Below are positions 1 to 11,420 of a DNA stretch of 64,000 nucleotides, one piece after another (the first letter of the stretch is position 1; every line of letters begins with the position of its first letter). Made by a program: the position numbers and the translations under genes. Location of the stretch: NCBI GenBank assembly GCA_963989385.1, contig OZ022502.1, positions 16,107,001 through 16,171,000 on the forward strand, written 5' to 3'. This DNA is from Ctena decussata (Eukaryota > Mollusca > Bivalvia > Lucinida > Lucinidae). Under the pieces are notes generated by a model. It did no database searches. It had not been told where the DNA came from and saw only the letters and a program-made list of their open reading frames with translations.

Positions 1-630
1 GCACTAAATTTGGTAGCCTACAATGCGTATATCAAAACGGGAACAATCTAATGTAACCATTCACTAATTTATTTCTTGAGCCATCAACAAGCTTATTGTT
101 TATTTATTTATTTATCTATCAAAAATGCATAAACTTGTCATTATTATTATTATTATTATTAGTAGTAGTAGTAGTAGTAGTGGTAGTAGTAGTAGTATTA
201 GAAGTAGTAGTATTATCTGAAAATGCATATACATTTAAGATCCATAAACATAACAATATGTAATGTTTTAATGTCTAAAATGCACCTCAACACAATAATA
301 TAGATAAAATAATAGTAGTAAATGCTTCATCATCATTATACTTAATATTATTATTATGTAAATAAATCTTATTATTGTTTTGTAAATAAATCTTAATATT
401 CTGAAAATAAATCTTCCATACACGTATCAATAAGCAATCATTATCATTATGACAATTAATGATGACGTTATTCGCTTAAGGCTATGATTTTTACTCAACT
501 TTCAAATGCTTTATAATGAGCAGGGCAAAGAAATTGAGCCGCACGCCAAGTAGGTGCAACTATGGTTACGTACCGTTGAGCCACTTGGGTAACGTCGATA
601 AGAGAAGAGAATAGAACTGACCTGAACTGA
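1..630. other. AT-rich flank, no gene seen
   Basis: AT-rich sequence without a convincing coding region. The only structure is a compound trinucleotide microsatellite at about 138-215, an (ATT)n run passing into (AGT)n. Confidence 0.6.
138..215. repeat. Compound (ATT)n-(AGT)n microsatellite
   Basis: Seven or so ATT units are followed directly by AGT units with a few substitutions (GGT, ATT, GAA). Confidence 0.9.
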
Positions 631-632
631 AT

Positions 633-847
633 TTAGCCGCGACACGACAAAACTAAGTGGCTTCGCGCCACGAAGACTCAGATCAGCCTTGGCATCCAAT
701 TATTTGCTTGTGCATTAAGCGTAGCTTTGGGTCTTAGCTAGCTCCATACGGACAGCGAAGACTCTGATAAGACTGGGCGGATAGCCAGGCTGATCTGTTT
801 GCGCTGGGCGCATAGCCACTTTGTTAGTTCTCTCGTGTCTCGGCTCA
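633..847. mobile_element. TIR element, family 1, copy A
   Basis: The left end reads like TGAGCCGCGACACGACAAAA and the right end is its inverse (...CGTGTCTCGGCTCA). Inside are inverted pairs of GAAGACTCAGATCAGCCT and GAAGACTCTGATnAGACTGG. The same architecture recurs at 14321, 16359, 19667, 20091, 27342, 27730, 28829 and 41502, so this is a dispersed non-autonomous family. No transposase is encoded. Confidence 0.8.
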
Positions 848-947
848 TTTATTGTTTGTCGTGTCAGATCTTGACAATGTTAACTCAAATTTGGGCCCCT
901 GATATAAATTGCATGAAAAGTAATCGCGTATCATAGTACTCTCAAAA

Positions 948-1502
948 ATGGCTTCAAAGACTGTCCTATTTGGCGATAGATACGTAAGAAGTCTTCGAGA
1001 CTACTGCGATGAAGATCTGCGAGTTCCGGGCAGTGTGTATTGGTATGCGAGAGACGAACTTCGAACAGACAGCATGGACGACCTGCTATACTCCAGAGTG
1101 CTGAAAACGAAAGCTGATGTCGTTGTTATAAGCATTGGTAGCGATGATCTCACACCTAACTCTACTCCAAGAGAAGTTTTTCTGCGAATATGTCATATCG
1201 TAGAAGATCTGCATACCAGTGGTGCAAGTAAAGTTTTTGTAGCTGAAATACTGGCCAGAGGAGAATTTTCAAACTGTCCAGGCCTCACCCAAGAGTCTTT
1301 CGAGAAACAACGACGTAAAGTAAATTCACTTTTGGCAAAAGAGTTCAAGCAGATGTTCATTCGTTTCGCTGACATTCGCTTTCCGAAAGATTATTCGTCA
1401 GACATGGTTCACTTGAGTTCCAGAAGCAGCGACACTAACAACACTGGCATGAAAAAGTTTGAGAGTCGAATTCGCAGAATTCTCTGGAGTCTTCATGATT
1501 AA
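948..1502 (+). CDS. SGNH/GDSL-hydrolase-like protein, probable pseudoenzyme, intronless
   Basis: A 184-residue single-exon ORF with a good start context (AAAATGG). The SGNH fold is suggested by a block I-like segment LFGDR (residues 7-11), a glycine at 28, a block III-like GSDDL (64-68) after a hydrophobic beta strand, and a block V-like DMVHL (152-156). In active SGNH enzymes block I carries the Ser nucleophile and block III an Asn. Here these positions read Arg11 and Asp66, so only Gly28 and the Asp/His pair of block V are kept and esterase activity is doubtful. An AATAAA signal and a 40-A run follow the stop, which suggests retroposition. Related SGNH domains occur in some metazoan retroelements (for example Ngaro/DIRS and CR1 ORF1), so this may be an element-derived gene. 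It has no signal peptide and may be a cytosolic or nucleic-acid-associated protein. Whether it is expressed is unknown. Confidence 0.7.
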   Translation: MASKTVLFGDRYVRSLRDYCDEDLRVPGSVYWYARDELRTDSMDDLLYSRVLKTKADVVVISIGSDDLTPNSTPREVFLRICHIVEDLHTSGASKVFVAEILARGEFSNCPGLTQESFEKQRRKVNSLLAKEFKQMFIRFADIRFPKDYSSDMVHLSSRSSDTNNTGMKKFESRIRRILWSLHD

Positions 1503-1590
1503 ATTACATTAACACACCAAACGGTCCTGTTCAGGACCAACAACTACATGTACATAGAAAGAATAACTTATATGCCCTCGCTGTTTTAGA

Positions 1591-1627
1591 AATAAATAAA
1601 TATATATGAATCGAGGCTTTGCCCCTG

Positions 1628-1667
<40 letters not shown>
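1591..1667 (+). promoter_or_regulatory. Polyadenylation signal and fossil poly(A) tail
   Basis: Overlapping AATAAA hexamers at 1591-1600 are followed 27 bases later by an uninterrupted run of 40 A (1628-1667). That spacing fits a cleavage site, so the A-run looks like a genomically encoded poly(A) tail of the upstream SGNH transcript. Confidence 0.7.
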
Positions 1668-1669
<2 letters not shown>

Positions 1670-1900
1670 ATAAAAATAATTATAATAAAAATAGAATAAA
1701 ATAGATATAAAAAAAATAAATATTAAATAAATAAAAAATAAATACAAAAAAGTAAAAAGAAATAGAATGAAAAAATATAAAAAAAAATACAAAATATAAA
1801 TAAAAAAAAATAAGAAAAAAAAAATAAAAAAAAAATAAATAAATAAAAAAGTACAAAAATAAAATGAAACAAATAAAAATAATAATAATAATAATAAAGC
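1668..1900. repeat. A-rich low-complexity tract
   Basis: Mixture of AATAAA-like and A-run sequence continuing from the poly(A) tail, ending in an (AAT)n run near 1880-1896. Long open frames on the minus strand here are Phe/Tyr homopolymer artefacts. Confidence 0.85.
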
Positions 1901-2966
1901 AAGTTAACTCCATTTAGCGTAAGTGCACATTAAATGAGGCGAGTGCACCAAATTTAAGAATATTTAAGAGGAACTCTATTCCCATGGAAGCAAACTTTTC
2001 CAGCTAAATTTTAAAAAATATTTCGCCAACGACCAGTATTTCAGTTTAAATTTTGTAATTTTAAAGATTTTCTTATAAGTATTTCAAATGCATAGCTGCC
2101 TATACGCAAATACGCAGGTGCGTATGGAAAATTTGCCGAGCTGACACAATTTCAAATTTGCATTCTGGAATGCTGAAATTAGGCAAAGTTTTCATACAAA
2201 TTGTCAACTGACATGAAATTATTAATATCTCAGGGGCTTAACCCCTTGATTTGCTCTCAAGGTGCGTATCATATAATAGCCCCTAGCTACACCCTTGTAT
2301 TTACTTATATTGCATAGTTTAAACCCTTGCTGGCATGAAATGGGCTGCAATGGACAAGATAATGCACATTCCGTTGCTTACAACCTGCTCCCAGAGCTTA
2401 GGATGGTACTTACAGAAAAAAATTGGTTCCCTTTTGCCCATGATCCGATACTGTTGAGTCCACTGAACCAGGTCCTTTGTTAATAAATTTTCACCTTCAG
2501 AACCTTTAAGGTGTAATGCTGGTTTTGAATTGTTTTATTGACTTCGATACGTTGTTATGGAAAGCTGTTGGCTTTGGCAACAGAAAGTTCTGTCTAATTT
2601 TGTAAGAGCAAAGAAAAAATAATGTGAGACTTCAACCCTCTCTTAAACTATTGTCTGGAAAACATTCCCCTTATTCTTCAAAATCCAAAATCATTTGGAT
2701 TTGGCTCAGGTGGGCGATTCAGGGCCATCAAGACATTCTTGTTTATATTTACCATGCTTCATTCAATTTTCACGCTATTATTCATGTTATTTAGAAACTA
2801 AAATATTTGTCCTTAAAAGCACATGTTCCATTCTTATGTAGCTTTTAACCCTTTTGTGACCAGCGGACTTGTCCATCTTAATCATTTGGATGAGTCCATT
2901 TATAGTTTTAGGGGTTTCTGGTGGATGTTCTCATTTTTATTGTATTTTGCATAGAAATTCCTGTAA
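1901..2966. other. No gene or repeat recognised
   Basis: AT-rich sequence with short chance ORFs only. I see no splice-bounded coding segment. Confidence 0.5.
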
Positions 2967-3033
2967 GCAAACAGTATAGACCCTGATCAGACGCCGCGTT
3001 TTGCGGCGTCTGATCTTGGTCTGCACTGTTTGC
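2967..3033. repeat. Fold-back element, GCAAACAG family
   Basis: Arms GCAAACAGTATAGACCCTGA... and its near-perfect inverse ending CTGTTTGC, separated by a loop of about 5 bases. The same fold-back recurs at 58636-58703 and 63642-63705, and split by a SINE at about 23151-23401. Confidence 0.8.
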
Positions 3034-3069
3034 ATAATGTCCACGAACGGGTTTTCAGTATAAAAAAGG

Positions 3070-3100
3070 GTTAACAAAGAAATTGCCGATTTAGCAATAA

Positions 3101-3143
<43 letters not shown>

Positions 3144-3252
3144 TAAAAATACCTGAAATTACTCTGAGACGGATTTACATTCAAAAGTGTTTGGAAAAGA
3201 TGGTTGGTTGAGTATAAAAAGGTTCATAAAGAAATTGGCGATTAAGCAATAA

Positions 3253-3328
<76 letters not shown>

Positions 3329-3397
3329 AAAACAGGTTAAAAAACCTAAAAGCACTCTGCATTCAAAAGTGTTTGAAAAAGATGGTTGGTTGAGACC
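3070..3397. repeat. Tandem duplication containing (GA)n arrays
   Basis: Two diverged units (about 3070-3220 and 3221-3397) each contain an AGCAATAATTAGACC lead-in, a (GA)n run (3109-3141 and 3261-3324) and a CATTCAAAAGTGTTTG segment followed by GATGGTTGGTTGAG. The GA run is twice as long in the second unit. Confidence 0.85.
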
Positions 3398-3744
3398 GTC
3401 TGATACCGGATAGACATCGAAGCCATCTCAATGGCATGACCGAAACTGTAGCTATTAATATCCTTCGACCATTGTAGTTTGTGAAGTTCTGCAATTTTCA
3501 CTCAAACCCGTTTATTTAGTCATTCTTGTTGATTTGGCGCATTTCAGAAAACGATGAGATATATTTTTTAGTTCTGAAATCAAGACATTGCATAAGTTAC
3601 GGTGTCATTTCCATTTAAATTTTATCAAAAGTGTTGACCGAAAATAGCATTTATTTGGTGTAAAATTGTAGCTTTTATAATGCTTTCCGTACAACCGGTC
3701 TGAACAGGAGCCCATCTCAGAGCCCAACTATTTTACTGGGGTTT

Positions 3745-3830
3745 ACTTTTAAAGGACAGAATTTGCTCCTGTAGGAGCAAATTCATTCCTTGAAGAGTAG
3801 ACCCCATTCAGAAGGAAGGCATTAAAGACA
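3745..3830. repeat. Palindrome-bearing dispersed repeat (GAATTTGCTCC family)
   Basis: Holds a 26-base near-perfect palindrome at 3759-3784 with arms GAATTTGCTCCT/AGGAGCAAATTC. Its flanks resemble the repeat blocks at 31430-31970. Confidence 0.6.
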
Positions 3831-4010
3831 AGAAAACGCTACTTATGGGAGCTTGACATTAACAAGGGCAGGTTTAATATGGACGATACTGGCCAAGTGA
3901 AATGAGATCAACTGCAGTGTCATTATAAACACTTATGATCAGACTTCTAAGGAACAGTCTGAGCTCGATATAAACCACTAGCTCAGGCACTTCAGAAGCA
4001 CCGCTAGCTT

Positions 4011-4085
4011 ACCGGTAGCTCAGTAGGTTTATAATCGCTGGCCTACTGATCTAGTGGTCCCGGTTCGAGAAAATACCAACCGTAA
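4011..4085 (+). repeat. tRNA-like SINE head, fragment
   Basis: An A-box-like GGTAGCTCAGTAGG and a B-box-like CGGTTCGAGA are spaced as in a tRNA, but the anticodon stem pairs poorly and no intact acceptor stem is visible. It is best read as a tRNA-derived SINE head, not a tRNA gene. Confidence 0.4.
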
Positions 4086-4328
4086 ACGGGATTTTATTGC
4101 ACACGACTTTTTCGTGATTACTCTCCCATCGTTCTGATAAAACTGAAATACTGTTAAAACGGACGTAAAATTCAAGTCATCATCATCAGTCCCAATATTA
4201 TAAGTCAGTACGTTATATTCAGTAACTACATGTACTATCAAGAGGAATGGATACACCTCCATTTTTTCCTGCCATTTGGAAATATTACTTTCTTGGATGA
4301 CGGAGCCCTTCCAAAATGGATGAAAACA

Positions 4329-4571
4329 GGCCCCGAGGTTATACAACTTTTTTCATGCTCAACTTAGATGAGCATGAAATTTTACCTGCTAATAAATAGC
4401 AAACTATTGATAAGTACAGTTGTTTTCTTGCTCAGTTTGGCTGAGTATGAAATTTTCTCTGCTGGTAAATATGAAAATGCCAACATTAGTTGGCATTTTC
4501 GTATTTATCAGCAGAGAAAATTTCATGCTCAGCTGAGTTGAGCATGAAAAAAGTTTTATAACCTTGGGGCC
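4329..4571. mobile_element. Palindromic MITE, family 2 (GAGGTTATAAAACTT ends), copy 1
   Basis: Ends are GGCCCCGAGGTTATA and its inverse. Inside are nested inverted repeats of TTTCATGCTCA and GAAAATTTCATGCTCAG, and the centre is a short GCCAAC/GTTGGC hairpin. No coding capacity. Confidence 0.8.
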
Positions 4572-4636
4572 TGGTCTCCCGCAGCCCTAGAGGTTTTGGG
4601 GTTCGGTTCGGTTGCTCTCGGCTGAAAGCGTCTATT

Positions 4637-4750
4637 AGTTTAAACGATATTTTATTAACTATAAATTACATACAAATTACCTACTACAATACAATTTCAA
4701 AAGTATCAGGATTTGACAGTAAGCAAAATGCTTATTTATAAAGTCATCTC
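4637..4750 (-). mobile_element. Truncated retroposon tail with 15 bp target-site duplication
   Basis: Read on the minus strand, the segment ends AATAAAATATCGTTTAAACT. It is flanked by identical CTGAAAGCGTCTATT at 4622-4636 and 4751-4765. A second copy with its own duplication lies at 40328-40415. The duplications indicate target-primed insertion of a 5'-truncated LINE or a short SINE. Confidence 0.85.
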
Positions 4751-4765
4751 CTGAAAGCGTCTATT

Positions 4766-5235
4766 GCTATTCGATCAAATCCGCTCTGCTTGCGTCGCAG
4801 GAAATTACTCTACCAGGCTTAGTCACATAACAGTACAATTGTCTAGACCAGGGAGCAACATATAGGATCAAGCGCCACTTCCTTGCGCGGCCGTGAATCT
4901 GTTCTATTCTGTACAGAAATTTTGGTTCCCGCACTATGGCGCGTCATTAATTTAAGCCGAGAACCAATCAAGCTTTTCAATGACAGTGATCTGTTGCCAT
5001 GACTACGTTGTGTCATTGTTGACAAGCGGCAACTTTGAATGCATCAAGACGAGCAAGATAGCTGAAATTTAGCCAAATATTACGAGAATAGTAGTTTTCC
5101 TTACGTTAGTGATAAAGGTAAAGCCTTAAAATTACATTTTCTGTTGTGTGTTGTTGTATTTTACTGCAGTTGATTGCTTTACAGAGAAACGAGAAACTTT
5201 AATATCAGTAGAGAATAAGGGTTGAGTCATTTATT
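4766..5235. other. CpG-bearing, promoter-like stretch
   Basis: Richer in CpG than its surroundings (4860-5050), with CCAAT-box-like ATTGG/CCAAT motifs near 4970. It could be the promoter of a gene with a non-coding first exon, possibly the gene at 14137, but nothing in the sequence proves this. Confidence 0.25.
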
Positions 5236-6066
5236 ATCGTCCCGGTATATGTTTCCGCGCGGTATGTGTTTCAGAGCCCTAACTATAATCATAAATTGTA
5301 CATGGCAGAGCATTGGCACTGAGGAAATTTATTGACATCTATATTCTGCAGAGGGTCTTGTTCTTCACCATAATAAAGAATGACCAAAATTATCATCTGG
5401 GAGAAAAGAATTTAAAAATCAAGACATGATGTTCTTTAAATAACGTTAGGCATGTTTCTTAATGCACTTTTGTTCTGGTTTTTGCGTCCCTGAAATCTTT
5501 TAAACTGGCAAAATTTTGTAAGAAAAACTTATTGTCAGTTAATGGTATGCTGTTATATCTTTAATATCATGAAATAGTTGAGGTTCACTGAAAATATGTT
5601 AGAACTGTTCAAAAAAGTTTTTGAAAAGAGGGTCCTTATATCCAAAAAAGTGTTTATCAGTACCAGTGAGTAACGGTAGGTTGAATTGTTTTTGTTTATA
5701 ATCTGAGTTGTTAAGATCAAAACTATTTTTCTTTTGCAGTTATGTCACCAGGTCCAGTTGTAACATAATGTGCATATAAAAATTTAACACTGATATTTGG
5801 AACTTTGTAAAAAATTCAAATTTGAGGCATAGGGGGTTGACAACTTTGAAACAAGGCTGTCGTTGCTCCAAGGTTGGCATGCTATCTGCAATTATTACCA
5901 CCATCTCAAGAAGGATTGGTTGATGATTGAAACCTTTTATTATATGGTGTCAACATTAATATGCTAACTCCTGAAATCCATATTTTGTCCTCAGCAAATC
6001 AAATAAAATTTTCTTTTAAAGTTTTAAAAAGGGCTCTGAAACACATACCGCGCTAGAAGGATAAGT
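5236..6066. mobile_element. Inverted-repeat-bounded element, about 0.8 kb
   Basis: GCGCGGTATGTGTTTCAGAG at 5257 onward is inverted as CTCTGAAACACATACCGCGC ending at 6053 (24 matching bases in total). The inner sequence is AT-rich and without an ORF. A similar end (AAGGGCTCTGAAACT) reappears at 6226-6240, next to the retrotransposon relic. Confidence 0.6.
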
Positions 6067-6237
6067 GAAAATAGGTAGTCTCCTCAAATACAAACCCCTG
6101 ATTTTAATTCTATAAAATATTTCATGAGGACAAGTGAAATGGTAGGCCAAACATTACAGAGGACTCTAAATATGTTTTTGGGCTAGCCTTGCTGCAAATG
6201 TATTAAAGAAGTTGATTTTTATCTTAAGGGCTCTGAA

Positions 6238-7691
6238 ACTGATGTCGCTGGGATAAGAGAATCGGAAGGTATAAGCCAGAAATGCTTGGTGCAGTTGTAT
6301 AAGGCATTAGTGGCCCCTCAGTTGGAATATGCTGCCGCGATTTGGCAAGTAGGTCACTGCGAACTACTGGAGAGAGTTCAAAGGAAAGGATTATCATTGT
6401 GCTTAGGTGTGCCAGGGACAGCGGGTGTAGAGGCAGTAGAGGTTGAGATTGGTATCTTACCATTGGAGTTGCGGAGAGAGGAGTTGTCAATTCGCCATGC
6501 AACCAGAATCATGATGAAAGATAACAGCCAATTAATCAAAAATTCTTGGGACTGTTGGAAGCAATGTGAGAAGAGAGAAAGCAGAACTTCACCATTTGGG
6601 AAAATGATTATTCAACTTGCTGATATGTCCTCAAATACTGACATAAAATTGCATAACTTAGAGAAGGAATTTAACTTTATTCACTCCCTACAACCAAGCA
6701 AAGAAAAGCCCGAATATTGGCGGGATCTTGGCTCATCTAAAAGCAGGACAGCAGAACAAGAAGCCCTTTCCAGACAAATTATCACAGATTCCATCCTAGA
6801 CTGTGGTGAAGATGCAACAATCTGCTTCACTGATGGCTCTTGCTTGGGGAACCCAGGTCCTTGTGGAGCGGGATCTTGTATCTTCTTTCCAGGTGTGGAG
6901 GAACCAGTGAGACTGAAAAAACCTGTTAGCAAGCACGGCTCCATTTTGCTGGGAGAACTTGTTGCAATCCAGATGACCATTAACTACATACAAAACCATA
7001 TGCAGAATAAGAGAGAATAAAGTTCACATTTTCTCGGATAGTCAGTCTGCGGTTGGACTTCTCAATCTAGGTTGGGAAGCCAAGACATATAAATCTACAA
7101 TTCAAGAAATAATCAGAGACATGAAAACCTGAAACAACAAGGCTCGGCTGTAGAATTAGCATGGACGCCAGGACATTCCAGTATTAGAGGGAATGAGATT
7201 GCTGATGGTTTGGCTAAGGAGGGAGCAAAAGAAGCAGAAGACCTCGAAGACATCAGTACAGTAACAACTATGGAGGATGTCAAAACAGCAGCCAAGCAGT
7301 CAGTCCGAATGAAATGGCAAGGCAGATGGAACAAGTCAGACAGTTAAAGTCGTTTACTAGTGAGAGAAGAATATCAGAGCTGAGAACAGGCTATGTTCCC
7401 TTGAATGAGTACTTAAACAAATGTGGTTTAAAGGATAGTGATACCTGTACAGCTTGTGGAGAAATTGAGACTGTGAATCATTTTCTTCTAGCGTGTCCTC
7501 AATATGAAAGTGAAAGAGAAATTCTACGGAAAAGGTTGTTTCTTACTGCAGGGATAGCACATTTAGACCTGGAATTACTTTTGAGTGCCAAACCAGATGA
7601 CCATTACAAAGAATATAGAAGCCTCATCTTGGAGGAACTAGAGAATTTTATCTCAGAATCAAAACGCTTTTCTAATAAATTTTCCATTTAA
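6238..7691 (+). pseudogene. Decayed non-LTR retrotransposon: RT C-terminus, RNase H, zinc-knuckle end
   Basis: The first open segment (6238-7020) starts inside the connection region after the RT palm (LYKALVAPQLEYAAAIW) and runs into an RNase H domain with FTDGS and the GELVAI glutamate. One base-level frameshift near 7015 leads to FSDSQSAVGLL, a second near 7110-7129 to the PGHSSIRGNEIAD segment, and a third near 7340 to a terminal CTACGEIETVNHFLLACP zinc-binding motif ending at 7691. The four RNase H acidic residues are thus all visible but scattered over three frames. The RNase H domain points to the I/Jockey-like non-LTR superfamily. The endonuclease and RT palm are absent, as expected for a 5'-truncated copy. 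Confidence 0.85.
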
Positions 7692-8482
7692 TCCGAACCT
7701 CGCCGTGCACCTCAACTACATTACTATACCTGTGTGAATATACTTGACACTGATTCTCAAGAAAGTGTAACGAATGGTGTCATGGCTTTAAACGCATGTA
7801 TAATTTTATTTTGAGTTGTCGATTAAATCAAATAAGTGCATGCTCTGAAATTTCTGCTACTACCTAAAATATTTAAGTTATAATATTAATTCAAATACAC
7901 GGAAATACTCACATTATCATACCTGATACTGAAGGACCCCCCTATTTTTTGCATGTCATAATTAAAGATGTCAATATTTACCTTAAAATCTTTGGAAGAC
8001 TTTCGGCGTGAAGCAAATAGTCTTGACTTGGAAAGTTTGGTTTTATCGAGTTCTTTCGACTAGTGATTAATGGGTATACGTTGGAACACAATGCTTTGTT
8101 TAACTCATGGCCGTTTCTTGTCACTGAGTTCTGTGTATTCTACGAGCCCAAGCATTAACAATGCATTCCGAAGTTTCGGATGAGGCTAACAATGCTTGTT
8201 TTTTCATCAAGGAGGTCATATTCAGTCACTCTGACAGGCCATAAATAGTTTTTTACTATCTATTAAATTCAAATTTTGTTTTGACGCGTCCTTAGTATTC
8301 TGAAAAAACGTAATTTTTCAAATGTATTTTACGAGTCAAGCCAAAGTCACCCAGTATACTAACAAGAAAGACACCTATTGCCTGTCGTAGAAAGGAGACA
8401 ACCCCTACTGGTCTTTGGACAACTATCGTAACCCTTAACGAATATGCTTCGTAGAAAATAAGTTTCACGTTTCATAAAATTA
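7692..8482. other. No gene seen
   Basis: AT-rich sequence downstream of the retrotransposon relic. It probably includes its 3' untranslated part, but I cannot place a tail or target duplication. Confidence 0.4.
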
Positions 8483-9622
8483 TTTTACGGGACGTATTAT
8501 ACGGGACAGTAGTTCTGAGTAGTAGAGGAATGGACCCAGCAAGAAGCTTATACACTCATAAAAAGGGCACATTGTCGTATTCATTTAAAAATGTACACAT
8601 GAACGGCCAATCGGAAGCTAAAAAAGATTGAAAACATGGGAGAAATTTTTAGTTTTTGAATTTTTCATATTATGATTTCTTGATTCAACAAAATATTCAT
8701 TTAGTATTTACCTACTTCTTAGACTGAATTTGATATGTCCATATATGCGCTAAATATTTTCCACTGATTGTATTGGGCAATTAAAATGAAACACTGATGC
8801 ACTATGGTCTATTTTTAGGCAATAAATCGACGTTCGAGCAGTCCCGTATAATACAGAAACGTGTCCCGTAAAATACAGTTACATTTAATAGCAGTTCTTT
8901 AGAGAAAAATCGTTCCGACAAACCTGAGGATTAGAATTTATATTTTAAATTAATTATAATATATGTGTCTTTATTCTCTGCCCTAGACTGAGTAATCTGT
9001 TCTCTTTATCTGTAATTTTAATTTGTTTTCTTGGAAAATTTGGTTAAATTTCAATTCTGCAAAAATAAATTGTCTAATTCACAATTTATATGGCGCTAGA
9101 AATGATGTTCTTCTGCGGTTTAGTTATCTATAAGTGTTATATAAGTGTTATTTTCCTCACAAATGGGATATTTTCTTAGTGGGAAGACTGGAGAAATTGT
9201 GCGATCAAATACAACATTAATGTCCCGTAAATTACAAGCTTAAAACAAGTTTCACTGCCTTAATAAGATGATTTTATAGTAATATTTTGTCATATTACAA
9301 CAAAGTATATACAAGTCAAAGATGCTTGACCTGTAGATACATGTATCTTGAAATATTCTAGTCGGAAAGTCTCATATGACAACTATTGAGATTTCAAATT
9401 TTTCTATTTAAGAACTGAGAAAAAGAACTTGAAATGCAAAGCAGTACTTCTGACATAAGAAAGCAAACAGGCTGGCAAATCATAACCCAAACACTTCTCG
9501 GTGGTCAAACATAGAACTTGTTCATGTAACAATATCGCATTTAGCCATTTATGTTAATATTTGTATCTGAACACAAACAGTTCACTGTCACATTTTAAAA
9601 TCGTGTATTTTACGGGACAGTA
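8483..9622. repeat. Cluster of TGTCCCGTAAAATAC-like motifs
   Basis: The motif occurs near 8483-8510 (twice), 8841-8880 (twice, opposite orientation), 9221-9238 and 9603-9622. The intervening sequence is unrelated AT-rich DNA. It could be a decayed terminal-repeat element with subterminal motif copies. Confidence 0.45.
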
Positions 9623-10230
9623 CAGAAGACATGAATATCAGTGTAACCATTCTAGATGCTCTATAAAGCATATGCGTTTTATACAGACAGATTGCAGTTT
9701 TAAAGTTTAAAACAGGAGTTTTTCTTGAGGATTTCAAATCTTTAACTTTATGTGTTTTGCAGGAATAGTTTTCTTTCATGTTAGTTAAGTACAATGAGGT
9801 CGTATTGCTTCTTTTTGGTAGAGAAAGAGCAATTTGCTTTTTCAGAAATAACAGAGTGAAGATTTCTAGAGCTCAACTTCGTCCTAAACAAAATCACTTG
9901 CCTCTTCGCTGGATTATACCTTTATACTTCCAGTAATTGCTTCAAGTCTATAGGTATACACGACTCGTAGAATACTCGAGAGAAAGTTTAGTGTCTTCAC
10001 GTTGTCTCTCGTTATCTGAATTCACCTGATATTTACTGTGCAATACTTTAGATTTAGCTTCGTGAGATACCAAAATTGTGAAATGACAGTGAAATATCTC
10101 TATATGACTTGCTTACTTTTTCGATTTTTTAACCACCCAAAAGTTACACTTTCTTGAGAATCAGTGTTCAAGAGGGTTTTACCAAGAAGATTTACCAGTG
10201 TGGATCTACGGCCTGATGGCTTTGATACAG
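9623..10230. other. No gene seen
   Basis: No splice-bounded ORF, TIR or tandem repeat recognised. Confidence 0.4.
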
Positions 10231-10600
10231 AATACAGAATATTATCAGTTGCGGGGGGGGGGGGGGGGGAGCTGGGTTCATTTAGGGGGGTCTGATTTTT
10301 TGTTTTGTGATGTACGGGGGGTCGGAAATAAAAAAGCCATGGAGCAGGTGGGGGGGGGGTCATATATTTTATTCGGCATATTGGGGGGGGGGGTCAGAAT
10401 TCTTCCATCAGTCTTCCTTTTTTTTAAAAATGTATTCTGGGGGGGCAGCCCCCAGACCCCCCATTACTTCTATTCTTGCAAACTCAAGCTTAAAGACATT
10501 TATGGAATAGACACAAAAAATCAGACCCCCCATTACTTCTATTCTTGCAAACTCAAACTCAAGCTTAAAGACATTTATGGAAAAGAAACAAAAACTTAGG
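10231..10600. repeat. G-run-rich repeat with 69 bp tandem duplication
   Basis: Runs of 8-18 G lie near 10252-10269, 10350-10359, 10384-10393 and 10438-10446. They are followed by AGCCCCCAGACCCCCC and two copies of an ATTACTTCTATTCTTGCAAA segment about 69 bp apart (10465 and 10534). The C/G block recurs at 11028-11045. The runs are assembly-sensitive and could form G-quadruplexes. Confidence 0.75.
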
Positions 10601-11027
10601 CCACTTCATAGCCAAAAGTTTGCTAGTAGGACAGTATACAATAGACCTGTACACAGGGCCCTTCGTAGCTTCTTACATCGTCTTACATGTAAAGCGAAAT
10701 GTAACGTCAGAGGATCGGGACTAAGTATACAATTGTCTATAAAATCATGTCCAGTAGATGATTTTTATTCATGGCAAAAGAGTAAAATAAGGGACTGATG
10801 TGGATCCGTCGCCTGTAAGGGTAAATATAGCGGGAAAAGCCGTCTAAAGAAAGAAAAACAGTCTAACTTTCCAAAAATAGTAAAATATCTGTCATGAACT
10901 CCCATATAATGTCATAAGAAATCGAGCAGTGTAGTATGTTTCCGTGGCTTAAATTTAATACCTGCGTTTGTGATATCAGCTCTCCAGTTGCCTTGTCATC
11001 AGCAAAGCTATTGTGGCTTCTGCGGGC

Positions 11028-11420
11028 GCAGCCCCCAGACCCCCTCTCCATTACTACTATTAACAGTTTTGTTGAACATTCGACAAACAGATTTCTAGAT
11101 GGCCATAAGCAGAAGAAAGTGCAAACTATGCTGACAAAATTTAAAGACTATTATTCTGCATGATTTATCAATCTGTCAGAATAAGGAAATGTTCTTTGTG
11201 TGTCATGATACAGGTTTGATTGAGGTCAGTCTGACAATACAAAAGGTAATACAGTGCGTGTGTGTGATGGGGAGTTGGGATGATGGAGGGGGTCATTAAC
11301 TTTTTTGTCACCTATCTGGGGGGTCGGAAAATAATCTGGTGAGACTGGGTAGGGGAGGGGGGGGGGTCGGAAAAATTCTGGTGACTCATATGAAAATGTA
11401 CCTCCCCCCCCCCCCCCCAC
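11028..11420. repeat. Second G/C-run block
   Basis: Repeats the AGCCCCCAGACCCCC motif (11030-11045). From 11280 it contains GGGGGGTCGGAAAA-type segments and a C15-16 run at 11403-11418. It is homologous in style to 10231-10600. Confidence 0.65.

Noticed and set aside
1586..1913. Minus-strand ORFs of 68 and 77 codons
   Set aside because: Translation of an A-rich low-complexity tract (Phe/Tyr/Ile only).
3159..3362. Minus-strand ORF with a Ser-Leu repeat
   Set aside because: Frame of the (GA)n microsatellite.
6681..6999. Minus-strand ORFs opposite the retrotransposon relic
   Set aside because: Shadows of the plus-strand RNase H coding sequence.
10198..10599. 133-codon ORF rich in Gly
   Set aside because: Produced by poly(G) runs and a 69 bp duplication, with no splice or domain support.
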